Assembly: GCA_963715745.1 (NCBI GenBank)
Contig: OY970271.1
Coordinates: 1,798,001-1,862,000, forward strand
DNA length: 64,000 bases
Reading direction: 5' to 3'
Origin: CAWGJF01 sp963715745
GTDB lineage: Bacteria > Bacteroidota > Ignavibacteria > Ignavibacteriales > Ignavibacteriaceae
The position numbers were made by a program, and so were the translations under genes. This document shows, piece after piece, positions 51,308 to 60,693 of this stretch. The notes below the pieces were generated by a model that was not told the origin of the DNA, made no database searches, and was given only the letters and a program-made list of their open reading frames with translations. The first letter of the stretch is position 1, and every line of letters begins with the position of its first letter.

Positions 51308-52906
51308 ATGATCTTAAAAGATAAAGTAATTAAAGAATTGCAGGCGCAAGGCCTCAGAAATATAAGAGAAGTATTTTATAATTATGGTACACCTGCTCTT
51401 TATGAACAGGTCGTTCGAAGAAGGGAAGGACTGCTTGCACATTTGGGTCCGATTGTTGTAAGAACAGGACACCATACAGGCAGGAGCCCAAATGATAAAT
51501 TTATTGTAAAAGAACCAACTAGTGAGAAAAATGTTTGGTGGGGAAAAGTAAATAAGTCGATTGATGAAGAAAAGTTTAACAGACTTTTTGCAAAAATGAT
51601 GGCTTACATTCAGGGAAAAGATCTTTATGTTGAAGATTGCTACGTGTGTGCTGATGAAAGATATCGATTACCAATACGCGTAATTACTGAAGCTGCCTGG
51701 CATAATCTTTTTGCAAGAAACATGTTCAGACGTTATAAAGATCAAACCGAACTCGAAAAACATGATCCTAAATTTACAGTAATTCAAATGCCGAATTTTC
51801 ATGCAAATCCTGAGAATGATGGAACAAATTCGGAAGTTTTTGTAATAATTAATTTTGCAAAAAGACTTGTATTGATTGGAGGTACCAGTTACGCCGGTGA
51901 GATAAAAAAATCTATATTTACTATTCTTAATTACCTGATGCCTCTGGAAAATGTAATGTCAATGCATTGTTCTGCAAATGTCGGAAAGAAAGATGATGTT
52001 GCTTTATTTTTTGGATTATCGGGAACGGGTAAAACAACTCTTTCAGCAGATCCAAACAGAAGATTGATCGGAGATGATGAGCATGGCTGGAGTGAAGAAG
52101 GAGTGTTTAATTATGAAGGTGGATGTTATGCAAAAGTAATTCGGTTATCAGAAGAAGCTGAACCAGAAATTTATGAAACAACCAGAAAATTTGGAACTAT
52201 TTTGGAAAATGTTCAAATAGATGCACAGTCAAGGAGAATAGATCTTGAGGATGATACATTTACAGAAAATACCAGAGCTGCTTATCCATTAACACATATA
52301 ATTAACATTGTTGAAGAAGGTTTTGCCGGACATCCGCAAAACATTATAATGCTAACAGCCGATGCTTTTGGTGTATTGCCTCCAATTTCAATGTTAAGTA
52401 CTGAACAGGCAATGTACCATTTCATATCAGGCTATACTGCAAAGGTTGCAGGAACGGAAAAAGGGGTAACGGAACCAAAAGCAACATTTAGTACTTGCTT
52501 TGGTGCACCGTTTATGGTATTGCATCCAACAGTTTATGCCAAACTTCTGGGAGATAAAATTAAAAAACATAATGTCAAATGCTGGCTGGTGAATACAGGC
52601 TGGACGGGAGGGCCTTATGGTACCGGCAGCAGGATGAAAATTAAGTACACAAGGGCAATGCTGAATGCAGCACTAGAAGGAAAGCTAGATAATGTTGAAT
52701 TTGAAACTGAATCATTCTTTAAATTAAAAATTCCAAAAAGTTGTGATGGAGTCCCTTCAGAAGTATTAAATCCCCGGAATACCTGGAAGGATAAAAATGA
52801 TTACGATAAAAAGGCAAAAAAGTTAGCAGAAATGTTCGTGAATAATTTTAAAGAGTATGAGGCAGATACCTCAAAGGAAATTATAGCTGCGGGTCCAAGA
52901 CTTTAA
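51308..52906 (+). CDS. pckA: Phosphoenolpyruvate carboxykinase (ATP)
   Basis: 532 residues, usual length. Kinase loop GLSGTGKTTLSADPNRRLIGDDEHGW (about residues 236-261), substrate and metal residues in VRTGHHTGRSPNDKFIV, MHCSANVGKKDDVALFFGLSG, and the adenine-binding end NTGWTGGPYGTGSRMKIKYTRAML. It converts oxaloacetate and ATP to PEP, the first step of gluconeogenesis, and can run in reverse in anaerobes. It follows bshB1 closely. Oxaloacetate released by the citrate lyase encoded at 57.7-60.6 kb would be a substrate. Confidence 0.97.
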   Translation: MILKDKVIKELQAQGLRNIREVFYNYGTPALYEQVVRRREGLLAHLGPIVVRTGHHTGRSPNDKFIVKEPTSEKNVWWGKVNKSIDEEKFNRLFAKMMAYIQGKDLYVEDCYVCADERYRLPIRVITEAAWHNLFARNMFRRYKDQTELEKHDPKFTVIQMPNFHANPENDGTNSEVFVIINFAKRLVLIGGTSYAGEIKKSIFTILNYLMPLENVMSMHCSANVGKKDDVALFFGLSGTGKTTLSADPNRRLIGDDEHGWSEEGVFNYEGGCYAKVIRLSEEAEPEIYETTRKFGTILENVQIDAQSRRIDLEDDTFTENTRAAYPLTHIINIVEEGFAGHPQNIIMLTADAFGVLPPISMLSTEQAMYHFISGYTAKVAGTEKGVTEPKATFSTCFGAPFMVLHPTVYAKLLGDKIKKHNVKCWLVNTGWTGGPYGTGSRMKIKYTRAMLNAALEGKLDNVEFETESFFKLKIPKSCDGVPSEVLNPRNTWKDKNDYDKKAKKLAEMFVNNFKEYEADTSKEIIAAGPRL

Positions 52907-53056
52907 GAATAAATGATTTAATTTTATTCACAAAATCCTTTCAAGATAAAATTAAAATTCTTTAAAAAACAAATTGGAATAAATTGAGTGTGTGAAATGT
53001 AATTCTTTAGGATTATATTTGACCCTGATTTTAAATTTTTTGTTGTATACCTGTTA

Positions 53057-55291
53057 ATGTATAAAATATATTCCTTTTCCGGCCTTCTATTAATACTTCT
53101 TTGTATTTATAATTTAAATGTTAGCGCGCAACAATTCGGTAATCTTAGAGGATTTGTTACAGATTCTACCAACGGGGAAGTGCTAGCATTTTGTAATGTC
53201 TTTGTACAGGATCTAAATGTTGGTGCTTCAACAAATTCAAGAGGGCTTTATTTAATTAAATCTATTCCAGCTAATCAGGAATATGAAGTAATTGTTTCTT
53301 ACGTTGGTTATAAAACAAAAATAATTAAAGCTATAATTCTTCCCAACAAAATAACACAACTCGATATTCAACTAATACCACTTAGCATAGAACTTCAAAC
53401 AATTGAGAAAGTTGGAGAAAAAGTAATAAAAGAGAACAATACGGATATTAGTGTAGAAAGAATTTCAGTAAAGGAACTTGATATTTTGCCTAAAGGAGTG
53501 GAGACAGATATTTTCAGGACTCTTCAGTTCATACCCGGAGTAAGTACTACCGGAGATGTTACAGCTAAATATTATGTGCGGGGAGGCAGTGGAGATCAGA
53601 ATCTAATTCTATTAAATGGAGTTGAAATTTATAATCCTTTTCATTCACTTGGACTTTTTAGTGTAATTGATCCTGAAATGATTAATAGTATCGAATTCTT
53701 TAAAGGTGGTTTTACATCTGAATATAGTGGTAGAATTTCTTCAGTTATGAATATTGTTTCTAAAAATGGAAATAAAAACAGATTTGGTTTCGTCGGTGGG
53801 CTAAGTTTTCTGACTGCAAAGGGATTGCTGGAGGGGCCCATTCCAAATGGCTCATTTATGATTACAGGAAGGATGAGTTACAATAATGATATTCTAAAAA
53901 AGTTTTTTAACAAGCAAACTATTCCAATAGATTTTTATGATATGTCATTCAAGTTGAATTATTCCAGTCCGGACATATTTGAAAATGCAAAATTCACTGT
54001 CTTCGGTTTTCTTTCAAATGATGATGTAAATTATAATGATCCGTTAAGGGAAGAATTTAAATGGAAAAATAATTTATTTGGTTTTGAGTGGTTGCAAATT
54101 TATGATGTTCCTTTGTACACCAGACTTGGTCTGTCTTATAGCACATTTGAAGGTAATGTTATTCCTAATTTTAGTAACCTAAAACCAAGATACAACAGGA
54201 TAAATGATTTCACACTAAAATTTGATATGAATGTGGTATTTGCAAATCGTGATGAAATTGGCTTAGGGCTAAAATTAAAAACTATAGATTCAAAATTTGA
54301 TCAAGTTAATTTAGTTGGATTACAAAACAACATTGATAAATTTGCGGGTAACTTAAGTCTTTATGGAAAATATAAGTTTTTGAGATGGAAAAGTTTTGGT
54401 TTGGATATTGGAACAAGATATAATATTACCGGTTTGAGTAAAGGAGGAAGTGGTGAATTTGAGCCAAGAGTTAGTTTAACGTACAGATTTATTCCTGAAA
54501 TTGCTTTTAAGGCCGCATGGGGCATCTATATTCAGGAGATGATAACAATATCAGATGAAAGTGAAATCATATCTATTTTCGATCCATGGATAATTTCTCC
54601 AGATTACTTAAATCCATCAAGAGCAATTCACTATGTTGCGGGATTTGAATTTACTCCTTTAAATGAAATCCGTTTTTCAGTTGAAGGCTATTATAAAATT
54701 CTTCAAAGTATTCCAATTGTTAACGATAAAAAATTTGAACGTGAAGATCCTGACCTATTATCCGGTAAAGGGGAATCATACGGTTCAGAATTTTCTATAG
54801 AATATAGTCAGGAACCCTTAAACATTTCTGCTGCATATACATTGAGCTGGGCCTATAAACAGGTAAATGATTGGTTGTATTATCCCAAATATGATGTTCG
54901 TAATTCAGGAAACATTTTAGTTGAATATAATTTTGGTGATGGCTGGATTGCTAGCTCAGTCTGGAACATTTCATCCGGATATCCTTTTACTGAGTTGTTA
55001 GGATACTATGATAAGTATTTCCCAGGTAATAACCATACAAGTGGTTTAGATGGTGGATATTTTCCATTTGGTTATTTGGGCGACAAAAATATTGGCAGGC
55101 TTCCTGCTTATCATCGCCTGGATTTAAGCCTGATAAAAAAAATAAATTTATATTCATTAAACATGGAATTAGGTTTAAGTGCAATAAATGTTTATGACAG
55201 AAAAAATATTTTTTATTATAAGAGAGAAACTGGTGAAATAGTAAATATGCTTCCTCTCTTCATTACCGGTACTGTAAAGGTAGAAATATGA
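53057..55291 (+). CDS. TonB-dependent receptor 6 with carboxypeptidase-like N-domain
   Basis: 744 residues: signal peptide (YSFSGLLLILLCIYNLNVSAQ), CarboxypepD_reg-like domain (NLRGFVTDSTNGEVLAFCNVFVQDLNVGASTNSRGLYLI), plug (VETDIFRTLQFIPGVSTTGDVTAKYYVRGGSGDQNLILLNGVEIYNPFHSLGLFSVIDPEMI, FFKGGFTSEYSGRISSVMNIVSKNG) and barrel. This plug type is the outer-membrane partner of DUF4249 lipoproteins, and a DUF4249 gene indeed overlaps its stop (ATGA). It belongs to a different branch from receptors 1-5. Function in uptake is inferred; the ligand is unknown. Confidence 0.88.
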   Translation: MYKIYSFSGLLLILLCIYNLNVSAQQFGNLRGFVTDSTNGEVLAFCNVFVQDLNVGASTNSRGLYLIKSIPANQEYEVIVSYVGYKTKIIKAIILPNKITQLDIQLIPLSIELQTIEKVGEKVIKENNTDISVERISVKELDILPKGVETDIFRTLQFIPGVSTTGDVTAKYYVRGGSGDQNLILLNGVEIYNPFHSLGLFSVIDPEMINSIEFFKGGFTSEYSGRISSVMNIVSKNGNKNRFGFVGGLSFLTAKGLLEGPIPNGSFMITGRMSYNNDILKKFFNKQTIPIDFYDMSFKLNYSSPDIFENAKFTVFGFLSNDDVNYNDPLREEFKWKNNLFGFEWLQIYDVPLYTRLGLSYSTFEGNVIPNFSNLKPRYNRINDFTLKFDMNVVFANRDEIGLGLKLKTIDSKFDQVNLVGLQNNIDKFAGNLSLYGKYKFLRWKSFGLDIGTRYNITGLSKGGSGEFEPRVSLTYRFIPEIAFKAAWGIYIQEMITISDESEIISIFDPWIISPDYLNPSRAIHYVAGFEFTPLNEIRFSVEGYYKILQSIPIVNDKKFEREDPDLLSGKGESYGSEFSIEYSQEPLNISAAYTLSWAYKQVNDWLYYPKYDVRNSGNILVEYNFGDGWIASSVWNISSGYPFTELLGYYDKYFPGNNHTSGLDGGYFPFGYLGDKNIGRLPAYHRLDLSLIKKINLYSLNMELGLSAINVYDRKNIFYYKRETGEIVNMLPLFITGTVKVEI

Positions 55292-56259
55292 AAAAAAACT
55301 TTGTATTTAATCTACTTTTAATTTCCTTATTAATTCTTTCTTGTGAAGAAAACTTTGATCCGTATGGTGACTTTATTGAAAAATATGCGTTCACCTGTAT
55401 TCTAAAAAGTGATGAAACATCCCAAACTGCAATATTATCAAGAAGCTACCGGCCAGATGGATTTGATCCTTATGCCTATACTGAAGATCCTGCAATTGAA
55501 GGTGCTGACGTCCGGGTATGGTATAATGACTCTGTATTTGTTTTCAGTGATACGTCAACTGTTAGAACTGATACCTCAAGATATAATACACCATATAGGT
55601 TTTATTACAATAATGAATTCTTAGTAGGTCCACGTAAATCAATTGAACTGGAAGTTTTACTCCCAAACGGAAGGAGGTTATTTTCTTCTTCATTTACTCC
55701 GGGCGAAATTAACTTAGATAACTATAGTGACGCTGTTATACCTCCGCCTGCAGGAAAAAATACTGTTCAACTTATCTGGAAAACCCTTGAAGAAGGTACA
55801 TTTTTTCTGGCGAGATTAACTCTGCGTTATGAGCAAAAAATAAATGGGGAAGTTGTTTATAAGGAGAAAGATGTGCCAATAAAATATGTAACATCAGGAA
55901 ATGAACTTACACCCATTTATCCTTCTCCTGGTTCTTCTATAACTGTGTTGTATGAATTGGAAGCAATAACAAAAACGTTGCAGGAAATTTCAGCAAACGA
56001 CCCTAATAAAAATGATTATGCGGTATTTCAGAAACTCAATTTCTCACTCACTGCTTTCGACAAATCTGCATCAAAATATCTTTCATCATCAAGTGGTTCT
56101 GTTAGTGATTTAACTGTAAACGTGAATGTAGCTGACTATACTAATATTCAAGGTGGGTTTGGATTGTTTGCTTCATACTCAAAAAAGAATTATCGAAGAC
56201 TAAGGTTTATGCAGAATTATATTGAATCTTTTGGATATAACTTTATAAATGAAGATTAA
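55288..56259 (+). CDS. DUF4249 lipoprotein
   Basis: 323 residues. Lipoprotein signal with the lipobox Cys at residue 19 (LLILSCEEN), then a DUF4249 domain: FTCILKSDETSQTAILSRSYRPDGFDPYAYTEDPAIEGADVRVWYNDSVFVFSD, EVLLPNGRRLFSSSFTPG. DUF4249 proteins accompany TonB-receptor-like barrels in Bacteroidota and are probably the surface lid or ligand-capturing partner. Translation is coupled to the receptor by a 4-bp overlap. It is followed after 12 bp by the PEGA-propeller gene, so the three form an operon. Confidence 0.88.
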   Translation: MKKNFVFNLLLISLLILSCEENFDPYGDFIEKYAFTCILKSDETSQTAILSRSYRPDGFDPYAYTEDPAIEGADVRVWYNDSVFVFSDTSTVRTDTSRYNTPYRFYYNNEFLVGPRKSIELEVLLPNGRRLFSSSFTPGEINLDNYSDAVIPPPAGKNTVQLIWKTLEEGTFFLARLTLRYEQKINGEVVYKEKDVPIKYVTSGNELTPIYPSPGSSITVLYELEAITKTLQEISANDPNKNDYAVFQKLNFSLTAFDKSASKYLSSSSGSVSDLTVNVNVADYTNIQGGFGLFASYSKKNYRRLRFMQNYIESFGYNFINED

Positions 56260-56271
56260 TTATCAAAAATA

Positions 56272-57729
56272 ATGACAAAAAATAGTTATAAATGTTTTAG
56301 CCTTTTGGTAATTTTCCTCGGTTATTTAATAATGGTTTTCTTATTTGGCTGCGGAAAGGAAATCTCCCGTTCACCTGTTGAACCACCTCCACCCGAAGGA
56401 TTTATATATATTAATTCTATTCCTGAAAATTTTACAATTTTTATAAATGGAAGAAATACCGGCAGGTTAACACCTGATAGTATTTCTTATATTGATGCTG
56501 GTGAATACGAGGTTACATTAAAGAAAGAGTACTTTAAAGATACTTCGGTTGTAATAAATCTACACGAAGATGAAAAACTATCAATAAATATTGATATAAT
56601 GTCGAATCCATCAATGTATGGAGATCTTCATCTGCAAAGTATTCCTCCAGGAGCAAGTATAATTCTTAACGATACTGTATTAAATAAAACTACACCTGTT
56701 ACATTAAAAAATTTATTCCCCGGGAAATATGAGATTAGATATGAATTGTACAATCATAGGGACAGACAATTTAGTGCAATAGTTCAAAGTAGTCAGACAA
56801 ATGATTATACCAGGGAACTAAGGGATACTTCTGTATGGGTAGATTTTCAGGTTTCTAATACTATGATACAATCGAATTCATTATTTTCTATCGCAATAGA
56901 TAATAATGATGTGAAATGGATCGGTACACGGACTATGGGCTTAATAAAGTATGACGAAGCAAATTTTACCAACTACAATTTGAGTAACTCACAGATACCA
57001 AGTAATTGGATTAATTATATTACTGTCGATGATCAAAATAGAGTTTGGGTTGGAACAGACAATGGAGTAGGAATATTTGACGGTGGTTCATGGACTAATT
57101 ATAATTCAAGTAATTCAGGTTTATTTAAAAATTATGTCAACATAATAAGATTCTATAATAATATTACCTGGGTTGGTACTGCGGGGGGTCTCTTCAAATT
57201 TGATGGTGTGAATTGGACTGGCTATGAACAATCGAAGGATAAAGACTGGATAAATGATATTTATATTGAAAGTGAAAATAAATTATATCTTGGAACAAAA
57301 CTAGATGGAATTTTTACTTTTGAAAATCAAACTTTTACCTGGGTTAGATGGTGGGATTATCACTACTGTACAATGTCTGTTAACAGTATTGAAAAAGATC
57401 AGACAAACGAAGTATGGTTTTGTTTTGAACCCGATACTATTGGTCGTACAGGGATTTCAAGATGGGATGGTAATTCATTTACAAATTTGTATATCGGTAC
57501 TTTCAGAAATATAGTAAAACACATTTATATTGATAATCAGAATAATAAGTGGGTATCAACATCAGAAGGTTTTTTTACTTTTGATAATCAGAATAATGAA
57601 ACATTTTATAACAAATCAAATTCTCTGATTTCTTCAGATAATGTTATTGCGAGTGAAGTTGATTCAAAAGGAAATGTTTGGATAACAACAGATGGCGGTG
57701 GATTAAATAAGTTCAAACCACCACAATAA
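56272..57729 (+). CDS. PEGA-domain and propeller lipoprotein
   Basis: 485 residues. Lipobox Cys at residue 27 (VFLFGCGKE) follows a long hydrophobic signal. Two PEGA domains lie at about residues 43-110 (GFIYINSIPENFTIFINGRNTGRLTPDS) and 116-180 (GDLHLQSIPPGASIILNDTVLNKTTPVTLKNLFPGKYEIRY). A two-component-propeller type beta-propeller follows (DNNDVKWIGTRTMGLIKYD, DDQNRVWVGTDNGVGIFDG, SKGNVWITTDGGGLNKF). No kinase domain follows, so it is a stand-alone surface or periplasmic sensor or binding protein. Last gene of the receptor/DUF4249 operon; its stop directly abuts the end of citF on the other strand. Confidence 0.85.
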   Translation: MTKNSYKCFSLLVIFLGYLIMVFLFGCGKEISRSPVEPPPPEGFIYINSIPENFTIFINGRNTGRLTPDSISYIDAGEYEVTLKKEYFKDTSVVINLHEDEKLSINIDIMSNPSMYGDLHLQSIPPGASIILNDTVLNKTTPVTLKNLFPGKYEIRYELYNHRDRQFSAIVQSSQTNDYTRELRDTSVWVDFQVSNTMIQSNSLFSIAIDNNDVKWIGTRTMGLIKYDEANFTNYNLSNSQIPSNWINYITVDDQNRVWVGTDNGVGIFDGGSWTNYNSSNSGLFKNYVNIIRFYNNITWVGTAGGLFKFDGVNWTGYEQSKDKDWINDIYIESENKLYLGTKLDGIFTFENQTFTWVRWWDYHYCTMSVNSIEKDQTNEVWFCFEPDTIGRTGISRWDGNSFTNLYIGTFRNIVKHIYIDNQNNKWVSTSEGFFTFDNQNNETFYNKSNSLISSDNVIASEVDSKGNVWITTDGGGLNKFKPPQ

Positions 57730-59286
57730 TTATTTTTTAATTTCAAACACAGTATCCAGTACAGTTCCATCAACCCACTTGATTATTGCAACAACCTTTT
57801 CTTTATTGATTTTTGGTTTCGCAGGTCTGCCTCCGCAAATTTCATCAACTTCCTTTTTAAGATCTTTAATATCTCTGATAGGAAGCTTGGAATTCTTAAG
57901 TGCTTTCAGTAGATCTTTTCTTTTCGGATTGATGCAGATTCCTCTTTCTGTTGCAATTACATCAATCAGTTCTCCTGGTCCGCAAAGTGTCGTTACTTCA
58001 TCAACAATAACAGGAATGCGATCTCTGAATGATGGTATCGCAAGTATTGTACATTTTGAAAAGAGACAATTCTGCCATCCGCCAATTCCGTGAAGTAAAT
58101 AGCCGTCGGAATGAGTGACAACATTTGCATTAAAGTTAATATCTACTTCAGTTGCACCGAGAACAACAGCATCAACCATTGATGCAAAATTTCCTTTACC
58201 GTGAAAATTATAGCTTGTAAAAGGTGAAGTATTAATATGATTTGCATTTTCATGCATACTTCTTACCCCTTCCAGATCGAATGTTTGTCCGTCTAGAATG
58301 TAATCTGTTAAACCTTCTTCAAGCATTTCTACTAAATACTTTGTTGAACCGCCCCTGATAAATCTTGCTTTTACATTTTTCTGTTTCATTTTTTCTTTCA
58401 GAAAGATTGCAAATGCGAGTGCGGTTCCACCGGCACCAGCCTGAAATGAAAATCCATCTTTCATAATTCCTGCATCTTCCATAAACTGAGCAACATATTC
58501 CGCAATCAATAAACGATCAGGAGATTTTGTAACCTGCGTTGTTCCTGAAACTATCTTTGTCGGATCACCAAGCGAATCAACCTGAACAACATAATCAACA
58601 TTGTTTCCCTGAATTTGCCATGGTGTGCAGGGGAAGGGGATAAGATTATCCGTTACAACTATTACTTTGTCAGCATATTCAGAATCAGCAAGTGCAAAAC
58701 CAAGTAATCCGCATGCAGATTTTCCCTGGTCCCCGGTTGCATTTCCAAATGGATCAGCGGTTGGCGCAGCAATAACCGCAATATCAATATGAACTTCTCC
58801 GTCCTGAATTGATTGATATCTTCCACCGTGCGAACGAAGAACTCCGATGCCCTTCATTTTTCCTTCAGAAGTAAATTTGCCGAGAGGACCGTTCATACTT
58901 CCTTCAATGTGATGGATTGTTCCGTCTTCCAAATATTTTATCAGATGAGAATGAACAGGGAATGAGGCTGAAGGAAACCAGCGAATATTTTTTACTCCCA
59001 TTTCTTTTATTGTATCGAAAAGAATATTTGTAACAACATCACCATTTCTTAAATGATGATGAGTCGAGATTGTCATTCCATCTTTCAATCCGGCTTTCTT
59101 CAGTGCTGTCTTTAAATCTTTTACAACTTTGTTTCCATCTTTCGGATAATCAATACAAGATCTGAGAGGAGGTTTTGCTTTGTATCCTTCTGGTCTGTAC
59201 TTATTAATTCCTTGAAAGGGAATCTGTTCTTTCCCGTTTACATCGGTTGGGACAAATCGTCCGGCGGCGTTTTTTATTAGTTTCAT
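57730..59286 (-). CDS. citF: Citrate lyase alpha subunit (citrate:acetyl-ACP transferase)
   Basis: 518 residues, as usual for CitF. Family motifs include KDGMTISTHHHLRNGDVVTNILFDTIKEMGVKNIRWFPSASFPVHSHL, GVLRSHGGRYQSIQDGEVHIDIAVIAAPTADPFGNATG, and the C-terminal TLCGPGELIDVIATERGICINPKRKDL of CoA-transferase type. It moves citrate onto the thioester of the acyl-carrier subunit, releasing acetate, in the cytoplasm. It is the last gene of the leftward cluster, 83 bp after the citDE fusion. A citramalate lyase alpha subunit would look similar. No citC (ligase) or citG/X is in the window. Confidence 0.92.
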   Translation of the reverse strand: MKLIKNAAGRFVPTDVNGKEQIPFQGINKYRPEGYKAKPPLRSCIDYPKDGNKVVKDLKTALKKAGLKDGMTISTHHHLRNGDVVTNILFDTIKEMGVKNIRWFPSASFPVHSHLIKYLEDGTIHHIEGSMNGPLGKFTSEGKMKGIGVLRSHGGRYQSIQDGEVHIDIAVIAAPTADPFGNATGDQGKSACGLLGFALADSEYADKVIVVTDNLIPFPCTPWQIQGNNVDYVVQVDSLGDPTKIVSGTTQVTKSPDRLLIAEYVAQFMEDAGIMKDGFSFQAGAGGTALAFAIFLKEKMKQKNVKARFIRGGSTKYLVEMLEEGLTDYILDGQTFDLEGVRSMHENANHINTSPFTSYNFHGKGNFASMVDAVVLGATEVDINFNANVVTHSDGYLLHGIGGWQNCLFSKCTILAIPSFRDRIPVIVDEVTTLCGPGELIDVIATERGICINPKRKDLLKALKNSKLPIRDIKDLKKEVDEICGGRPAKPKINKEKVVAIIKWVDGTVLDTVFEIKK

Positions 59287-59304
59287 ATTTAATCCTTAAG
59301 AATG

Positions 59305-59370
59305 GAACACTGAATATTATGATTGTTTATGATCTGTGCGGATCATAATAAATCTGTGTTATCAGCGTTC
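59305..59370. repeat. Palindromic intergenic element, copy 1
   Basis: Ends GAACACTGA and TCAGCGTTC, with internal TATGATCTGTGCGGATCATAA; followed by TATTGTTTT. It lies between citF and citDE and its right end supplies the last codons and stop of citDE. Related elements are at 60606 and 62907. Confidence 0.65.
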
Positions 59371-60587
59371 TATTGTTTTCTCCAATTTTTATCTAATAAA
59401 TTATTTAGAATTGCTAAGTCAATCGTTTTAATTGCCCGCTTAACAACAGGTGGATCAATCATTTTACTTCCAACAGAAACCACACCCAGTCCTTTTTTCT
59501 CTGCTTCTTCAAATGCAAGAACAATTTTCTTTGCTTTTTCGATTTCTTCCTCGGTAGGTGCAAAAGCATCGTGAACTACTTTTACCTGTCGTGGATGAAT
59601 ACATCCTTTCCCTTCAAACCCAAGTGACTTTGCTTCAATAACACTTAATCTTAAAGCCTCCATATCAGAAATATCTGAAAAGACTGAATCAATTGCCTGG
59701 ATGCCTACTGCCTTTGCTGCATTTACAATCATTTGTCTTGCGAGAAAACTTTCTCTTCCTTCATAAGTTCGTTGAGTCCCGATATCAGCAGTGTAATCTT
59801 CGAGTCCGATTGTGAGAGCACAATTATTTTTTGATGCTGAAGCGATTTCGTAAACTTTAATTACTCCAAGCGCACTCTCAATAATCGGCATAAAATAAAT
59901 TTCATTTTTAACTTTGTGTAACTTTTTAAGTTTCTCAACTTCTTTCTCAACATCTTTCACTTGTTGTGCTGATTCACATTTAGGAATCAGGATAACATGA
60001 ACGTTATGAGGGACGATATATTTTAAATCATCCAAACCCTTTGGCAGTTGATTTATTCGCACCATTCTTTCTCCGTTGTAAAAATCAACCGAACGAAGTG
60101 CGTTTCTGACTAACAACTGTGCAGCATATTTTTGTGCGGGTGCAACACTATCTTCTAAATCAAGAATAAGTCCATCAGGCTCGTGCAGACCTGCGTTGAT
60201 AAAATATTTTGGTTCATTGCCCGGAAGATATAATCTGCTGCGTCGTAACTTGTCTTTAGTTGTTTTGTAAGTCGATTTTTTTGAAAAGGGGAGAAGATAC
60301 TCTTTTTTCGTTCGAGGCAAAGCTCTTTTTATCGAAGTTTCAAATCTTGCAGCGATGGTAAATGGAAGTGCTCCGTAATCTTCAACGGTGATTTTTGCAT
60401 TCTTCAGTGAGAAGAATTTGCACATATCTAAAATCAGAGCACGAATTGAGTCTCCGTACATCGATTCAACTTTACTCTTCAGACTGAGTTTAATCCCGCC
60501 GCTATCTTTTAATTCAAGTTCAACATAACAATCGGAGCGAACGGTTTCACCTCTTGGTCCCGCGGATGATTTTTTATTTTGTTTCAT
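59370..60587 (-). CDS. Fused citrate lyase acyl-carrier (CitD) and beta (CitE) subunits
   Basis: 405 residues. The first about 95 residues match CitD, the gamma acyl-carrier subunit: VRSDCYVELELK with Ser18 at the position of the prosthetic-group serine, KSKVESMYGDSIRALILDMCKFFSLKNAKITVEDYGALPFTIAARFETSIKRAL. The rest (about 113-400) is CitE: RRSRLYLPGNEPKYFINAGLHEPDGLILDLEDSVAPAQKYAAQLLVRNAL, YFMPIIESALGVIKVYEIA, CIHPRQVKVVHDAFAPTEEEIEKA. CitE cleaves citryl-ACP to oxaloacetate and acetyl-ACP, so fusing it to the carrier places the substrate arm beside the lyase site. CitD and CitE are normally separate. The frame is open through both parts. The stop lies in a palindromic repeat. Confidence 0.88.
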   Translation of the reverse strand: MKQNKKSSAGPRGETVRSDCYVELELKDSGGIKLSLKSKVESMYGDSIRALILDMCKFFSLKNAKITVEDYGALPFTIAARFETSIKRALPRTKKEYLLPFSKKSTYKTTKDKLRRSRLYLPGNEPKYFINAGLHEPDGLILDLEDSVAPAQKYAAQLLVRNALRSVDFYNGERMVRINQLPKGLDDLKYIVPHNVHVILIPKCESAQQVKDVEKEVEKLKKLHKVKNEIYFMPIIESALGVIKVYEIASASKNNCALTIGLEDYTADIGTQRTYEGRESFLARQMIVNAAKAVGIQAIDSVFSDISDMEALRLSVIEAKSLGFEGKGCIHPRQVKVVHDAFAPTEEEIEKAKKIVLAFEEAEKKGLGVVSVGSKMIDPPVVKRAIKTIDLAILNNLLDKNWRKQ

Positions 60588-60605
60588 TCTATACCTATTT
60601 TAATG

Positions 60606-60684
60606 GAACACGGATAACACAGATTGGACGGATCTTAACGGATCAGATCAGTGAAAATCTGTTTGATCAGTGTCATCTGTGTTC
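60606..60684. repeat. Palindromic intergenic element, copy 2
   Basis: Ends GAACAC..CACAGA and TCTGTGTTC, with internal GATCTTAACGGATC and GTGAAAATCTGTTTGATCA. It sits between citDE and the PrpD-family gene. Like copy 1 it is followed by TATTGTTTT, which abuts the next gene's stop. Confidence 0.65.
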
Positions 60685-60693
60685 TATTGTTTT

